The notes under the pieces were generated by a model. It was not told the origin of the DNA, did not search any database, and saw only the letters and a program-made list of their open reading frames with translations. 64,000 nt of DNA from Halobacillus campisalis (GTDB lineage: Bacteria; Bacillota; Bacilli; Bacillales; Halobacillaceae), in assembly GCF_030345335.1 (NCBI RefSeq), contig NZ_JAPVRC010000005.1, positions 186,001-250,000 on the forward strand. Direction: 5' to 3'. Positions 1-7,682 of the stretch are shown in pieces (position 1 is the stretch's first letter; every line of letters begins with the position of its first letter). The translations under genes were made by a program, and so were the position numbers.

Positions 1-1
1 G

Positions 2-1558
2 ATTGAACGTTTAGATTACTTAAAAGATCTCGGCATCGACTTTATCTGGATCTGTCCTATGTATAAGTCACCTAAAGATGATAACGGCTATGACATTTCA
101 GATTATCAGGATATTTTAGAAGAATTCGGGACAATGGAAGATTTCGATCAGCTGTTAAAAGAAGTTCATAAGCGTGACATGAAACTGATCATAGATCTCG
201 TGCTTAACCATACGAGTGACGAACACCCATGGTTCATCGAATCTCGTTCGTCTAAGGATAACCCTAAACGGGATTGGTACATTTGGCGGGATGGGAAAAA
301 CGGCAAAGAACCAAATAACTGGGAAAGTATTTTCGAAGGATCTGCCTGGCAATATGATAAGAAAACGGAGCAGTATTATCTCCACCTTTTTTCTAAAAAG
401 CAGCCCGACTTGAACTGGGAAAATGAAGAGGTTCGCCAGGTCCTTTACGATACTGTCAATTGGTGGCTCGATAAAGGCATTGACGGCTTCCGAATCGACG
501 CCATCAGCCACATTAAAAAACGCGCCGGGTTACCTGATCTTCCAAATCCTAATGACAAACCATATGTTACTTCCTTTCAAATGCATATGAACCAGGAAGG
601 CATCCATGAATTTTTACAAGAGTTCAAGGACGAAACCTACGGCAAATACGATGCTTTAACGATCGGAGAAGCTAACGGTGTAAGTGCGGAAGAAGCGGAC
701 CAGTGGGTCGGGGATCAAGGAAAAATGGATATGGTCTTTCAATTTGAGCATCTGGACCTCTGGGATCAAGACGCGGAACAGCAACTCGATGTTGTAGGTT
801 TGAAAAAAGCGCTCACCCGCTGGCAGAAAGCGCTCGAAGGCGACGGCTGGAATGCATTGTTCGTGGAGAACCATGATAAAGCACGCGTTGTTTCCACCTG
901 GGGCGATGATGAAGATTATTGGTATGAGAGCGCCACTTCTTTAGCCACCATGTACTTTCTCATGCAGGGAACTCCTTTCATTTACCAGGGGCAGGAAATC
1001 GGCATGACGAACATTGAACTCCCATCCATCGAAGATTATGATGATGTAGCCGCAAAGAACCTTTATACTACAAAAAAAGCTGAAGGGCTGAGTCACGACG
1101 AAATCATGTCTATCCTATGGACGACGTCCCGCGATAATAGCCGGACCCCTATGCAGTGGAGTGATGAAGCACAGGCTGGATTCACTACCGGTCAACCGTG
1201 GATGAAGATCAATCCGAATTACAAGCAGGTCAATGTCGCTCGCCAGCAAAAAGAGAATGATTCCATTCTGGCCCATTACAAGCGATTAATCCAGTTGAAG
1301 AAAGACTATGAACTGTTCACGTATGGTCCTTACGATCTGCTGATGCCTGAGGATTTGCAAATTTATGCTTATACTCGTACGTACGAAGGAAAAACCGCTC
1401 TTATCATTACGAATTTAACAGACGTAGAAGCTACTTTTACGAGCGATTACACGCTGAAACAAGATCAGCTTCTATTAGCTAACAAAAAGCTTTCAGACGA
1501 AAAAGATACGAAGACCCTTCACCTTGCACCATATGAAGCCCGCGTCTATCTTTTTTAA
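2..1558 (+). CDS. GH13 alpha-glucosidase / oligo-1,6-glucosidase family, 5'-truncated by window edge
   Basis: Cytoplasmic glycoside hydrolase of family GH13 (probably subfamily 31) that cleaves alpha-linked glucose from short oligosaccharides. The reading frame is open from base 2, so the N-terminus lies outside the window; the first in-frame ATG (59) is internal. The three catalytic carboxylates are visible: nucleophile Asp in GFRIDAISH (codon 497-499), acid/base Glu in TIGEANG (668-670) and the transition-state Asp in ENHDKAR (875-877). A C-terminal beta-sandwich end (YEARVYLF) closes the protein. The residue after the nucleophile is Ala; alpha-1,6-specific members usually have Val and alpha-1,4-specific ones Thr, so linkage preference cannot be read off. 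Trehalose-6-phosphate hydrolase or sucrose isomerase are less likely alternatives. A strong terminator follows directly. Confidence 0.9.
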   Translation: MERLDYLKDLGIDFIWICPMYKSPKDDNGYDISDYQDILEEFGTMEDFDQLLKEVHKRDMKLIIDLVLNHTSDEHPWFIESRSSKDNPKRDWYIWRDGKNGKEPNNWESIFEGSAWQYDKKTEQYYLHLFSKKQPDLNWENEEVRQVLYDTVNWWLDKGIDGFRIDAISHIKKRAGLPDLPNPNDKPYVTSFQMHMNQEGIHEFLQEFKDETYGKYDALTIGEANGVSAEEADQWVGDQGKMDMVFQFEHLDLWDQDAEQQLDVVGLKKALTRWQKALEGDGWNALFVENHDKARVVSTWGDDEDYWYESATSLATMYFLMQGTPFIYQGQEIGMTNIELPSIEDYDDVAAKNLYTTKKAEGLSHDEIMSILWTTSRDNSRTPMQWSDEAQAGFTTGQPWMKINPNYKQVNVARQQKENDSILAHYKRLIQLKKDYELFTYGPYDLLMPEDLQIYAYTRTYEGKTALIITNLTDVEATFTSDYTLKQDQLLLANKKLSDEKDTKTLHLAPYEARVYLF

Positions 1559-1566
1559 TATAATGA

Positions 1567-1616
1567 AGCTGGCCCAAAAGTCTAGGAGATTAGACTTTTG
1601 GGCCAGCTCTTTTTTC
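1567..1616 (+). terminator. Rho-independent terminator of the GH13 gene
   Basis: A long perfect hairpin (arms 1567-1584 and 1591-1608; AGCTGGCCCAAAAGTCTA and its complement) is followed by a T run. Its stem sequence is related to the terminators at 9646-9684 and 17834-17874. Confidence 0.95.
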
Positions 1617-1673
1617 TATACAAGGTCTATAAAACCTTCCTAACTTGGAAGGTCAGTTTCAGTATTTTTATTT

Positions 1674-1807
1674 GGAAAAATGGGGTCTTGGAAATGGCTC
1701 GCTTTCCGCGGGGATGACGGCAAGCCTCCTCGAGCTAAAAGCTCTCCGGGGTCTTGCCAGTCTATCCATTCCCGCAGGAGTCTCCCCATTTCCAAGACCC
1801 CATTTCC
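1674..1807 (-). repeat. Hairpin repeat (A1)
   Basis: Palindromic element with outer arms TGGGGTCTTGGAAATGG and its exact complement enclosing the conserved core words (minus-strand reading GGAGACTCC, CGGAAAGCGAGC). The centre (about 1715-1770) is more diverged than in other copies. Confidence 0.8.
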
Positions 1808-2010
1808 ATAATATCAGGAACGAAAACATTACTTACCAAAGCCAAAGAAAGGCTCTACCATAGCGTTTGATCTCTTTCGCAGAGTGATGAATGGTTCTTG
1901 CTTGGTCCCTCTTCATGAAAGTCATAGTTCTTTCAGATCAATTATAAGAACACAAACTGTACTACGTGAATGATGTGTGAGTTTAAATTGTTCCGTCCAT
2001 TAATTATAAA

Positions 2011-2137
2011 GGGGTGGTTTTTGGAATGGGCGAGACTCCTGTGGGAAGAGAGTGATTGGTGAGATCCCGGAAGGCGAAGCCTGAGGAAGCTCACCGCACT
2101 ACCACGGAAAGCGAGTCCATTCCTAAAACCACCTTTC
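2011..2137 (+). repeat. Hairpin repeat (A2)
   Basis: Core words in order: GAGACTCCTGTGGGA, GGTGAGATCCCGGAAGG, GAGGAAGCTCACC, CCACGGAAAGCGAG. Outer arms GGTGGTTTTTGGAATGG and CCATTCCTAAAACCACC are complementary apart from one mismatch. Confidence 0.85.
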
Positions 2138-2165
2138 ACTCACCACAAGACGGAACAAATCCTCC

Positions 2166-2615
2166 TTACTGGATACCGGTTTCCGCTTGCAATTCCAGTT
2201 CTACGTTACCGGCGATTGCTTTTGAAATCATACAGCTGGACTCCGCTTGTTTCACTAATTTATCGAGACGCTGAAGCTGCTTTTCATCCGCCTCGTTCGT
2301 TAGAAAAACTTTCGGCTTATGAATGATTTTTTTGTACGTAAAGACCCCTTCCGTCACATCAACAATCCCTTCTGAGTCCATACTCATCTCAGCCAGCGGC
2401 AGACGTGCCCGCTCAATTAACGCACCCAGGCTGATAATGTAGCAAGTCGCTGCGGCTCCTAACAGCATTTCATCAGGGTTCGTGCCGATATCAGGTCCAT
2501 CCATTTCTTTCGGGATAGATATTTTTGTCTTCAATTTATCTGACTCGATATAGCCGACTTCGTTGCGTCCGCCCGGCCAGTCAGCTTTCAAATGAAAGTG
2601 GTGTAACGTCATCAT
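2166..2615 (-). CDS. OsmC/Ohr family peroxiredoxin-like protein
   Basis: OsmC-fold protein of 149 residues, a family of thiol-dependent peroxidases that reduce organic hydroperoxides in the cytoplasm. Two cysteines sit where the family expects them: one in AATCYIIS (near residue 58) and one in ESSCMISKA (near 129). The N-terminal beta strands (HHFHLKADWPGGRNEVGYI) fit the OsmC-like SACOL1771-type subfamily better than classical Ohr. Two adjacent ATG codons are possible starts behind an AAGGAGTG site. It stands alone, with repeat DNA downstream. The biological substrate is not known from sequence. Confidence 0.85.
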   Translation of the reverse strand: MMTLHHFHLKADWPGGRNEVGYIESDKLKTKISIPKEMDGPDIGTNPDEMLLGAAATCYIISLGALIERARLPLAEMSMDSEGIVDVTEGVFTYKKIIHKPKVFLTNEADEKQLQRLDKLVKQAESSCMISKAIAGNVELELQAETGIQ

Positions 2616-2677
2616 TGATCACTCCTTCATTGCCTATTGTAAAACAGATGGAGATCCGTGTATAAACGATTTGCTTT

Positions 2678-3136
2678 TCATTTAACGACTTTCTCCATTT
2701 TCAAAAAAGTGTACGACGCCCCATTCGTTTTTTGCTGGTACGTATGTACTGGTACAAACCCCGCTCGTTCATAAACGGCAATCGCCCGTTTATTGAAAAC
2801 AGCGACAGCTAAGGAAATTTTCGAAAACGTCAACTCTTTGGAAAGTGCGTCCAGCCCTTCACGGATAAATGATTCCCCCAGCCCTTTTCCTGTCCACTCA
2901 GGATGCATTCCGAGGCCGATGCTGATTGTTTCATCCTCTCCCTTATATACACTGAAAAAGCCCATCAAATCGTCACTTTCATATACACTGTATGTATAAG
3001 GACTGCGCGTCTCCTCATGGATGAATTCTTCATAATCTTCAGGATCCGCTTTCATATCATAAAAGCTATACTCTCCTTCGTAGTGCCATTCGGAAATTTC
3101 CTCAGCTTCCTTCTGGGTGATCCGCTTCATTTCCAT
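2678..3136 (-). CDS. GNAT family N-acetyltransferase
   Basis: A 152-residue acetyltransferase of the GNAT superfamily, transferring acetyl from acetyl-CoA to an unknown amine. Motif A (IGLGMHPEWTGKGLGESFI) carries the pyrophosphate-binding loop and motif B is seen in FNKRAIAVYERAGFVPV near residues 113-130. RimI-like proteins share this layout. It is the last gene of a three-gene overlapping operon: its start lies 35 nt inside the upstream membrane-protein gene. A second Met at codon 3 (3130) is an alternative start. Substrate unassigned. Confidence 0.85.
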   Translation of the reverse strand: MEMKRITQKEAEEISEWHYEGEYSFYDMKADPEDYEEFIHEETRSPYTYSVYESDDLMGFFSVYKGEDETISIGLGMHPEWTGKGLGESFIREGLDALSKELTFSKISLAVAVFNKRAIAVYERAGFVPVHTYQQKTNGASYTFLKMEKVVK

Positions 3137-3752
3137 TTTTCCACCTCTGATTTCTAGTCATTCCGATATACAATAAGATGCCGATAACAGGTAGTAAACC
3201 GAGCCACGGTGTGACCGATATATTTCTTTTCTGAGCATCCCAATGAAGGGCATAAACACTTAGGCCTGCCAGCACAAAAAAGTCAATGGTCATCACATGA
3301 ACAAACGAGGACTCCATAAACGCCCTGGAGTATAATCCATAATCTCCAGAGATTACGCCATAAAATATTAAACCTATGACCCCAAGAGCCAAAATCCCGA
3401 GTAATACAGGATGCTGCACTGCTGCAATCACTTTTTTCGGAAAACGTAAGGGACGGCTCGGTATACCCGTTACCCACGCGAAATAGGGCATAAGCGCAAA
3501 TGCTCCGAGTCCAAATGATGCCAGTGCGAAGATCATCGCCGGCCATTTATGTTCATCATTACGTATTAACAATATCGTAAAAGCGATTGGGAACATCCCA
3601 AGCATGGAAAAAACCGACAGGAGCAAGGGATCTGGTTCGTCCATCGTAATAAGCTGGCGTAAATATCCTGGATCGTCTGAAGGGGCTAGAAACATCGCAT
3701 ACCCGATAAATGCAACCCACGCCCACATAAGAAAAGCTCCACGCTTACTCAT
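3102..3752 (-). CDS. Multi-pass membrane protein, unknown function
   Basis: A 216-residue integral membrane protein with about six to seven hydrophobic segments (AWVAFIGYAMFLA, LLSVFSMLGMFPIAFTILL, MIFALASFGLGAFALM, VLLGILALGVIGLIFYGVI, FFVLAGLSVYAL and a C-terminal GLLPVIGILLYIGM). No catalytic or transport signature is recognised. Its ATG overlaps the stop of the upstream SE1561-type gene in an 8-bp ATGAGTAA overlap, implying translational coupling, and its 3' end overlaps the GNAT gene. It is real by membrane character and operon structure, but its role is unknown. Confidence 0.75.
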   Translation of the reverse strand: MSKRGAFLMWAWVAFIGYAMFLAPSDDPGYLRQLITMDEPDPLLLSVFSMLGMFPIAFTILLIRNDEHKWPAMIFALASFGLGAFALMPYFAWVTGIPSRPLRFPKKVIAAVQHPVLLGILALGVIGLIFYGVISGDYGLYSRAFMESSFVHVMTIDFFVLAGLSVYALHWDAQKRNISVTPWLGLLPVIGILLYIGMTRNQRWKNGNEADHPEGS

Positions 3753-3939
3753 CTTTCTGCCAGTCCTGTTTAAATCTTGTCATCTTCAGTTGCAGCTGTT
3801 CAATCATTTCAAGTACACGGTTGTAGTCCCCCATATCCATATGATCCGGGTCCATTGAAGAAACCACCTCATTCAACATTTGAATCCTGTTTTTCACATA
3901 ACGAAATTGATCCACCTTATTATCAGCAGCTTTTCCCAT
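3745..3939 (-). CDS. SE1561-like small protein
   Basis: A 64-residue, probably cytoplasmic helical protein (MGKAADNKVDQFRYVKNRI...). Length, N-terminal MGKA and a predicted coiled region (VLEMIEQLQLKMTRFKQDW) resemble the SE1561 family of Bacillaceae and Staphylococcaceae, whose function is unknown. A GAGGAGGG site precedes ATG 3939. First gene of the operon that continues into the membrane protein and the acetyltransferase. Family assignment is from memory of the motif. Confidence 0.65.
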   Translation of the reverse strand: MGKAADNKVDQFRYVKNRIQMLNEVVSSMDPDHMDMGDYNRVLEMIEQLQLKMTRFKQDWQKDE

Positions 3940-4025
3940 ACAATCCCTCCTCTATTCTTTAAATACCCATATAGTTGACTATAACAAACTATATAATGAA
4001 AACGCGCGTACCATTGAAATAGATC

Positions 4026-4055
4026 AAAAAAAGCCGCGGGATATATCCCACGGCT
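4026..4055 (-). terminator. Terminator of the TerC-family gene
   Basis: Hairpin AGCCGTGGGATATATCCC and complement (4032-4055, with wobble pairs) followed on the minus strand by a T run (4026-4031). Confidence 0.9.
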
Positions 4056-4060
4056 GACAA

Positions 4061-4843
4061 TTATGCTTTTTTTACTTTTTTCTTTCCTGATAAAAACCAA
4101 CCAGCAAGGGCTATACCTACGAGCACGGTATAGAAGGTGATTTTCCAAGCCGTCGAATGTGCGAAGTGTTCATCTAAAATCTGGATGCTTGGGTGAGCTA
4201 AAGTATAAACTAGAAGCTTGATCCCTACCCATCCTACAATCACAAAGGCTGCAATTTCTAAACCGGGGCGTGATTGCAGCAAGTTAACGAAGACGTTAGC
4301 TGCAAAACGCATGATAATGATTCCGATCATTCCCCCTGTTAAAATAACAGCGAACTGACCGCCATCGAGACTTCCTACATTCGGGAGAGGCGTTGCTGGC
4401 AATACCACAGCTAGAGCAACGGCAGCTAAAATGGAATCTACAGCAAAAGCTAAATCCGCTAACTCTACTTTGACTACAGTCATCCAAAAACTTGACCCTT
4501 CTCCTTCTGGCTCCTTTTCTCCTCCAGATTCCTCATCCTTGCCGTTCTTAGCTCGCCATTTATCAAATAAATGTTTCCCTGAAATGAATAATAAGTACGC
4601 GGCCCCTAAAGCTTGAACTTGCCAAACGTCGACTAAGAAGGAAATGACGAATAACGAGGCAAACCTGAGCACAAAGGCCCCTAATAATCCATAAAATAAT
4701 GCCTTTTTCCGTTGATCTTCAGGTAAGTGCTTCACCATGATCGCCAGCACAAGGGCGTTATCCGCCGCAAGTATCCCTTCTAAACCGACGAGTACGATCA
4801 GCACCCAACCGTACTCAATCAATAATTGAGCATCCATCTGCAT
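4061..4843 (-). CDS. TerC family integral membrane protein (Mn2+ efflux type)
   Basis: A 260-residue TerC/Alx/YkoY-type membrane protein. Hydrophobic helices carry the conserved acidic motifs LEGILAADNALVLAIMV near the N-terminus and VELADLAFAVDSILA in the middle; these intramembrane acids are thought to bind metal. B. subtilis relatives (MeeF, MeeY) export Mn2+, supplying extracytosolic enzymes. A cytoplasmic charged loop (KNGKDEESGGEKEPEGEG) separates the two halves. The gene sits behind a yybP-ykoY Mn2+ riboswitch, which supports Mn2+ export. ATG 4843 is only about 3-4 nt from GGAG; Met3 (ATG 4837) has better spacing and may be the true start. Confidence 0.9.
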   Translation of the reverse strand: MQMDAQLLIEYGWVLIVLVGLEGILAADNALVLAIMVKHLPEDQRKKALFYGLLGAFVLRFASLFVISFLVDVWQVQALGAAYLLFISGKHLFDKWRAKNGKDEESGGEKEPEGEGSSFWMTVVKVELADLAFAVDSILAAVALAVVLPATPLPNVGSLDGGQFAVILTGGMIGIIIMRFAANVFVNLLQSRPGLEIAAFVIVGWVGIKLLVYTLAHPSIQILDEHFAHSTAWKITFYTVLVGIALAGWFLSGKKKVKKA

Positions 4844-4856
4844 TCTCTCCTTTTAA

Positions 4857-4890
4857 CAAAAAATGATCTCTGCCGACAGGCAAAGATCAT
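4857..4890 (-). terminator. Second, gene-proximal terminator between the Mn2+ riboswitch and terC-like gene
   Basis: On the minus strand, stem ATGATCTTTGCC/GGCAGAGATCAT with a TGTC loop (4863-4890) is followed by six T (4857-4862). It lies downstream of the riboswitch terminator and ends just before the ribosome binding site. Confidence 0.75.
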
Positions 4891-4927
4891 AAAAAAACAG
4901 ACCTTTACCCTCACATGGGTAAAGGTC
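4891..4927 (-). terminator. Riboswitch expression-platform terminator
   Basis: Perfect stem GACCTTTACCC/GGGTAAAGGTC (4900-4927) followed on the minus strand by seven T (4891-4897). The 5' arm is also the 3' strand of aptamer helix P1, so aptamer folding and termination exclude each other. Confidence 0.9.
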
Positions 4928-5008
4928 TCGCTAACAACGTCCGTTGCCAATAAAGCCGGGGATCCCTCCCGTAATGACGACTTTACTGTACAGCTACTCC
5001 CCTTTAGG
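4917..5008 (-). ncRNA. yybP-ykoY (Mn2+) riboswitch aptamer
   Basis: The minus strand has the hallmark blocks of this aptamer: CTAAAGGGGAGTAGCTG (5' strand of P1 and first internal loop), CCGGCTTTATTGGCAAC in the middle and AGCGAGACCTTTACC at the 3' side. P1 forms from CTAAAGG and CCTTTA. Established for this class: Mn2+ stabilises the aptamer and prevents terminator formation, switching on Mn2+ exporters. Here P1 overlaps the terminator stem, consistent with an ON switch. Confidence 0.93.
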
Positions 5009-5028
5009 AAATACCATATTCTTCTTTC

Positions 5029-5056
5029 ATCATAGCATGGGATCGTTATTTGTCAA
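5029..5056 (-). promoter_or_regulatory. SigmaA promoter of the riboswitch-terC transcript
   Basis: Minus-strand TTGACA (5056-5051), 16-bp spacer, TATGAT (5034-5029). Predicted start is near 5022, a few bases before the aptamer. Confidence 0.85.
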
Positions 5057-5116
5057 TTCAATTTATAAACCCTTCCCCCCTCATTATGTGGATGGGGAAC
5101 ATCCTCTATACGTAAA

Positions 5117-6343
5117 TTAGCTGTCTTCAGCAAAAAGCTTCGTAATTTCAACAATGACTTCTGTCGCTTTTATCATGTTGTCCAAAGAGATATATTCATA
5201 TTTCCCGTGGAAATTCTCTCCTCCTGTAAAAAGGTTAGGAGCAGGCAGCCCCATGTAAGACAGTTGAGACCCGTCCGTACCGCCTCTGATCGGATGGACG
5301 ATAGGCTGAATGTTTAGATTTTCCATCGCCTTATAAGCTGTATCCACAATCTCTTTTACGGGTTCAATTTTTTCACGCATATTATAATATTGGTCTTCCA
5401 TCTCAAGGATGATGGACTGCTTTCCGTACTTGGACTGGAACAATTCAACGACCGAAGCAAGCTTATCTTTCTTCGCTTCGAACTTGTCTTTGTCATGGTC
5501 TCTCACTAAATAATAAAGTGAAGCTTTTTCTACATCTCCTTGAAAAGAAACGAGGTGGTAAAAGCCTTCATAATCTTCCGTATACTCGGGAGCTTCTTCA
5601 GCAGGTAATTCAGTGATCAACTCTGCGGCCGCTTTCGAAGCATTAACCATTTTCCCCTTGGCGGTACCAGGGTGGACACTGTTGCCGAAAAACGTAATCT
5701 TTGCCTCTGCCGCATTGAAGCTTTCATATTGAAGCTCACCAAGAGGGCCGCCGTCCACTGTATAAGCGAAAGATGCACCGAAGCGCTCCACATCGAATTT
5801 ATGAGGACCACGACCGATTTCTTCATCAGGTGTGAAGGCGACCCGAATCTTTCCGTGCTTAATTTCAGGGTGTTGAATAAGATAATCCATAGCTGTCATA
5901 ATCTCCGTGATTCCAGCCTTATTATCTGCCCCAAGCAATGTCGTACCATCTGTAGTAATCAGCGTATGGCCTTTGTATGTAGACAGCTCTTTAAAATCAT
6001 CAGGCGATAATGTTACTTGTTCATTCAAAGAAATATTACCGCCATCATAGTTTTCTACAATTTTAGGACTCACGCACTTCCCTGTAAAATCAGTCGCCGT
6101 ATCTAGATGGGCGAGAAATCCGATAACAGGCACCGCTTTCTCCGTATTAGAAGGAAGCGTCGCCATCACATACCCGTAATTATCGACCGCTACTTCCTCC
6201 ATCCCTATCTCTTTCAATTCACGAACCAGTTGATAAGCTAAATCCCATTGCCCTTCTGTCGAAGGTGTAGATAGGCTGTCCATATCCGATTGAGTATCCA
6301 GTTGAACATAGCTTGTAAATCTTCTCAAAAGATCTTCTCTCAT
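5117..6343 (-). CDS. pepT: Peptidase T (tripeptide aminopeptidase, M20B)
   Basis: Cytoplasmic di-zinc aminopeptidase of 408 residues releasing the N-terminal residue of tripeptides. Metal-site motifs are all present: [14 protein letters not shown] (His, Asp), LLGADNKAG (bridging Asp), TPDEEIGRG (catalytic Glu and metal Glu), VDGGPLGE (Asp) and [10 protein letters not shown] (His). The length is typical for PepT. The frame extends upstream to a TTG at 6361, but the ribosome binding site AAAGGGTGG lies inside that extension, and family members begin MREDLL-like, so ATG 6343 is chosen. Single gene with no clear terminator downstream. Confidence 0.95.
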   Translation of the reverse strand: MREDLLRRFTSYVQLDTQSDMDSLSTPSTEGQWDLAYQLVRELKEIGMEEVAVDNYGYVMATLPSNTEKAVPVIGFLAHLDTATDFTGKCVSPKIVENYDGGNISLNEQVTLSPDDFKELSTYKGHTLITTDGTTLLGADNKAGITEIMTAMDYLIQHPEIKHGKIRVAFTPDEEIGRGPHKFDVERFGASFAYTVDGGPLGELQYESFNAAEAKITFFGNSVHPGTAKGKMVNASKAAAELITELPAEEAPEYTEDYEGFYHLVSFQGDVEKASLYYLVRDHDKDKFEAKKDKLASVVELFQSKYGKQSIILEMEDQYYNMREKIEPVKEIVDTAYKAMENLNIQPIVHPIRGGTDGSQLSYMGLPAPNLFTGGENFHGKYEYISLDNMIKATEVIVEITKLFAEDS

Positions 6344-6539
6344 GTCATTCCACCCTTTCAAACTATCTTGATTTTCATTATAACGGGTAGCCAGAAGATT
6401 ATGTTAAAATCAATACCTGTTTCCTACGATGTTACAATTCTTGTAGTATACTAGTATTAGATTTTCAATTTTTTGCATAACCGTATAAACATCAGGGTAT
6501 CACATATAAATCTACACATTCCGAAAAAGGTGGGCACAT

Positions 6540-7610
6540 ATGTTACAGAAACGCTGGTTCCAAGTCATTATCGTTGGTATTCTATTATCTTTACTTATTT
6601 TATTGTTACATGAAATTCAGTTCTTTTTTGATCCGTTCCTTACATACGCAGGAGCCATTGCTTTACCTTTTATAGGCGGAGGAATATTGTTCTATATTTC
6701 AAGACCTGTTATGCACCTGCTTGAACACTATAAAATTCCCAGGCTTCTATCTATTTTGACTGTATTTATTTTATACATTCTGGCCGGTTTCTTTATCGTT
6801 CAATTTATCGCACCCATCGCCCAGGAGCAATTCACTCGACTCGTCGAGAACATTCCTAGAATGGGTGATATGATCGGGGAAACAATTACGTACTGGCAGC
6901 AGAACCAGGATATTATTCCGAGTCAATTCAATGATGCATTAAATGGGGTAGTCGACAACTTGCAAAGTTCCCTGGATGCAGCACCTGGGGTGATCATTGA
7001 TATAATCAGTCAATTTGTAGGCTTCGTTTTTGCACTCGTGCTTATTCCGTTTTTCTTATTTTTCATGCTGAAGGATGGACATAAACTTGTCCCTTTCCTC
7101 AAGCAGTTCATGAACAAGCGTGTCGCTGCAAGCTTTGATAAACTCGCTAAATCATTAGACCATACGCTGAATTCTTTTATTATAGGTCAGTTGACCGTAA
7201 GTGTTTTTGTCGGGTTGATATTACTAGTAGGCTATCTGATTATAGGCCTCGAATATTCGCTTACATTAGCTTTGTTCGCTATGCTCATGAATGTGATTCC
7301 TTTCGTAGGTCCATTCCTGGCAGTTATACCGGCAGTACTCGTTGCCTTGTTCCAAGATCCTATAATGGCATTATACGTGATCATTATCATGATTGTAGCT
7401 CAACAGATTGAAGGGAATTTAGTTTCCCCTAATGTCATGGGTAAGGCTCTAAGCATCCACCCATTAACGATCATCACTATCATTTTAGCGGCTGGAAGTT
7501 TAGCTGGTTTTCTCGGATTGCTGTTCGCCATCCCGGTATATGCCGTAGTGAAAACGGTGATCAGCCACTTTTATGAAGAATGGCTCTCCAGAAAAGCCGC
7601 ACACGATTAA
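6540..7610 (+). CDS. AI-2E family transporter (YdbI/PerM-like membrane protein)
   Basis: A 356-residue protein with seven to eight membrane segments of the AI-2E exporter family (formerly UPF0118). The family architecture is clear: paired N-terminal helices, an extracytoplasmic amphipathic region (QFTRLVENIPRMGDMI to DNLQSSLDAAPG), and conserved C-terminal helices with MNVIPFVGPFLA and EGNLVSPNVMGKALSIHP. Some members export the AI-2 signal, while halophilic relatives have been reported as Na+(Li+)/H+ antiporters. The latter would fit this organism but cannot be shown from sequence. AAGGTGG precedes ATG 6540. A weak hairpin separates it from the MFS gene 72 bp downstream. Confidence 0.88.
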   Translation: MLQKRWFQVIIVGILLSLLILLLHEIQFFFDPFLTYAGAIALPFIGGGILFYISRPVMHLLEHYKIPRLLSILTVFILYILAGFFIVQFIAPIAQEQFTRLVENIPRMGDMIGETITYWQQNQDIIPSQFNDALNGVVDNLQSSLDAAPGVIIDIISQFVGFVFALVLIPFFLFFMLKDGHKLVPFLKQFMNKRVAASFDKLAKSLDHTLNSFIIGQLTVSVFVGLILLVGYLIIGLEYSLTLALFAMLMNVIPFVGPFLAVIPAVLVALFQDPIMALYVIIIMIVAQQIEGNLVSPNVMGKALSIHPLTIITIILAAGSLAGFLGLLFAIPVYAVVKTVISHFYEEWLSRKAAHD

Positions 7611-7619
7611 TTAGCTGAT

Positions 7620-7645
7620 GCCCGCTATATTATATAGCGGGTTTA
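7620..7645 (+). terminator. Weak terminator or processing hairpin
   Basis: Stem CCCGCTATA/TATAGCGGG with a very short loop followed by only TTTAT. It may only reduce read-through into the MFS gene at 7683. Confidence 0.55.
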
Positions 7646-7682
7646 TCTATGCTCGTCCGTTACAGAAAGAGAGGTTCACTTT

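Larger units (their letters stand above)
1640..2140 (-). mobile_element. Composite intergenic repeat, copy 0 (decayed)
   Basis: Fills the gap between the GH13 gene and the OsmC-like gene. A terminal-repeat relic (TTGGAAGGTCAGTTTCAG, about 1644-1661) is followed by a hairpin repeat in minus orientation (1674-1807), about 200 bp of unique-looking AT-rich DNA, and a hairpin repeat in plus orientation (2011-2137). The order matches the reversed copies at 8912-9562 and 49803-50545. The right terminal repeat is not recognisable, probably lost next to the OsmC-like gene. Confidence 0.6.

Noticed and set aside
155-511. 118-residue minus-strand frame
   Set aside because: Opposite-strand shadow of the GH13 gene, whose catalytic motifs fix the coding frame.
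1645-1863. Possible small gene on the plus strand
   Set aside because: Lies across hairpin repeat A1, with no ribosome binding site and composition explained by the palindrome.
1640-2140. Identity of the hairpin repeat with a named Rfam motif such as Bacillaceae-1
   Set aside because: I could not match it to any motif I can recall in detail, so naming it would be a guess.
6344-6361. TTG start six codons upstream for pepT
   Set aside because: The ribosome binding site AAAGGGTGG lies within this stretch, and ATG 6343 has the family N-terminus.
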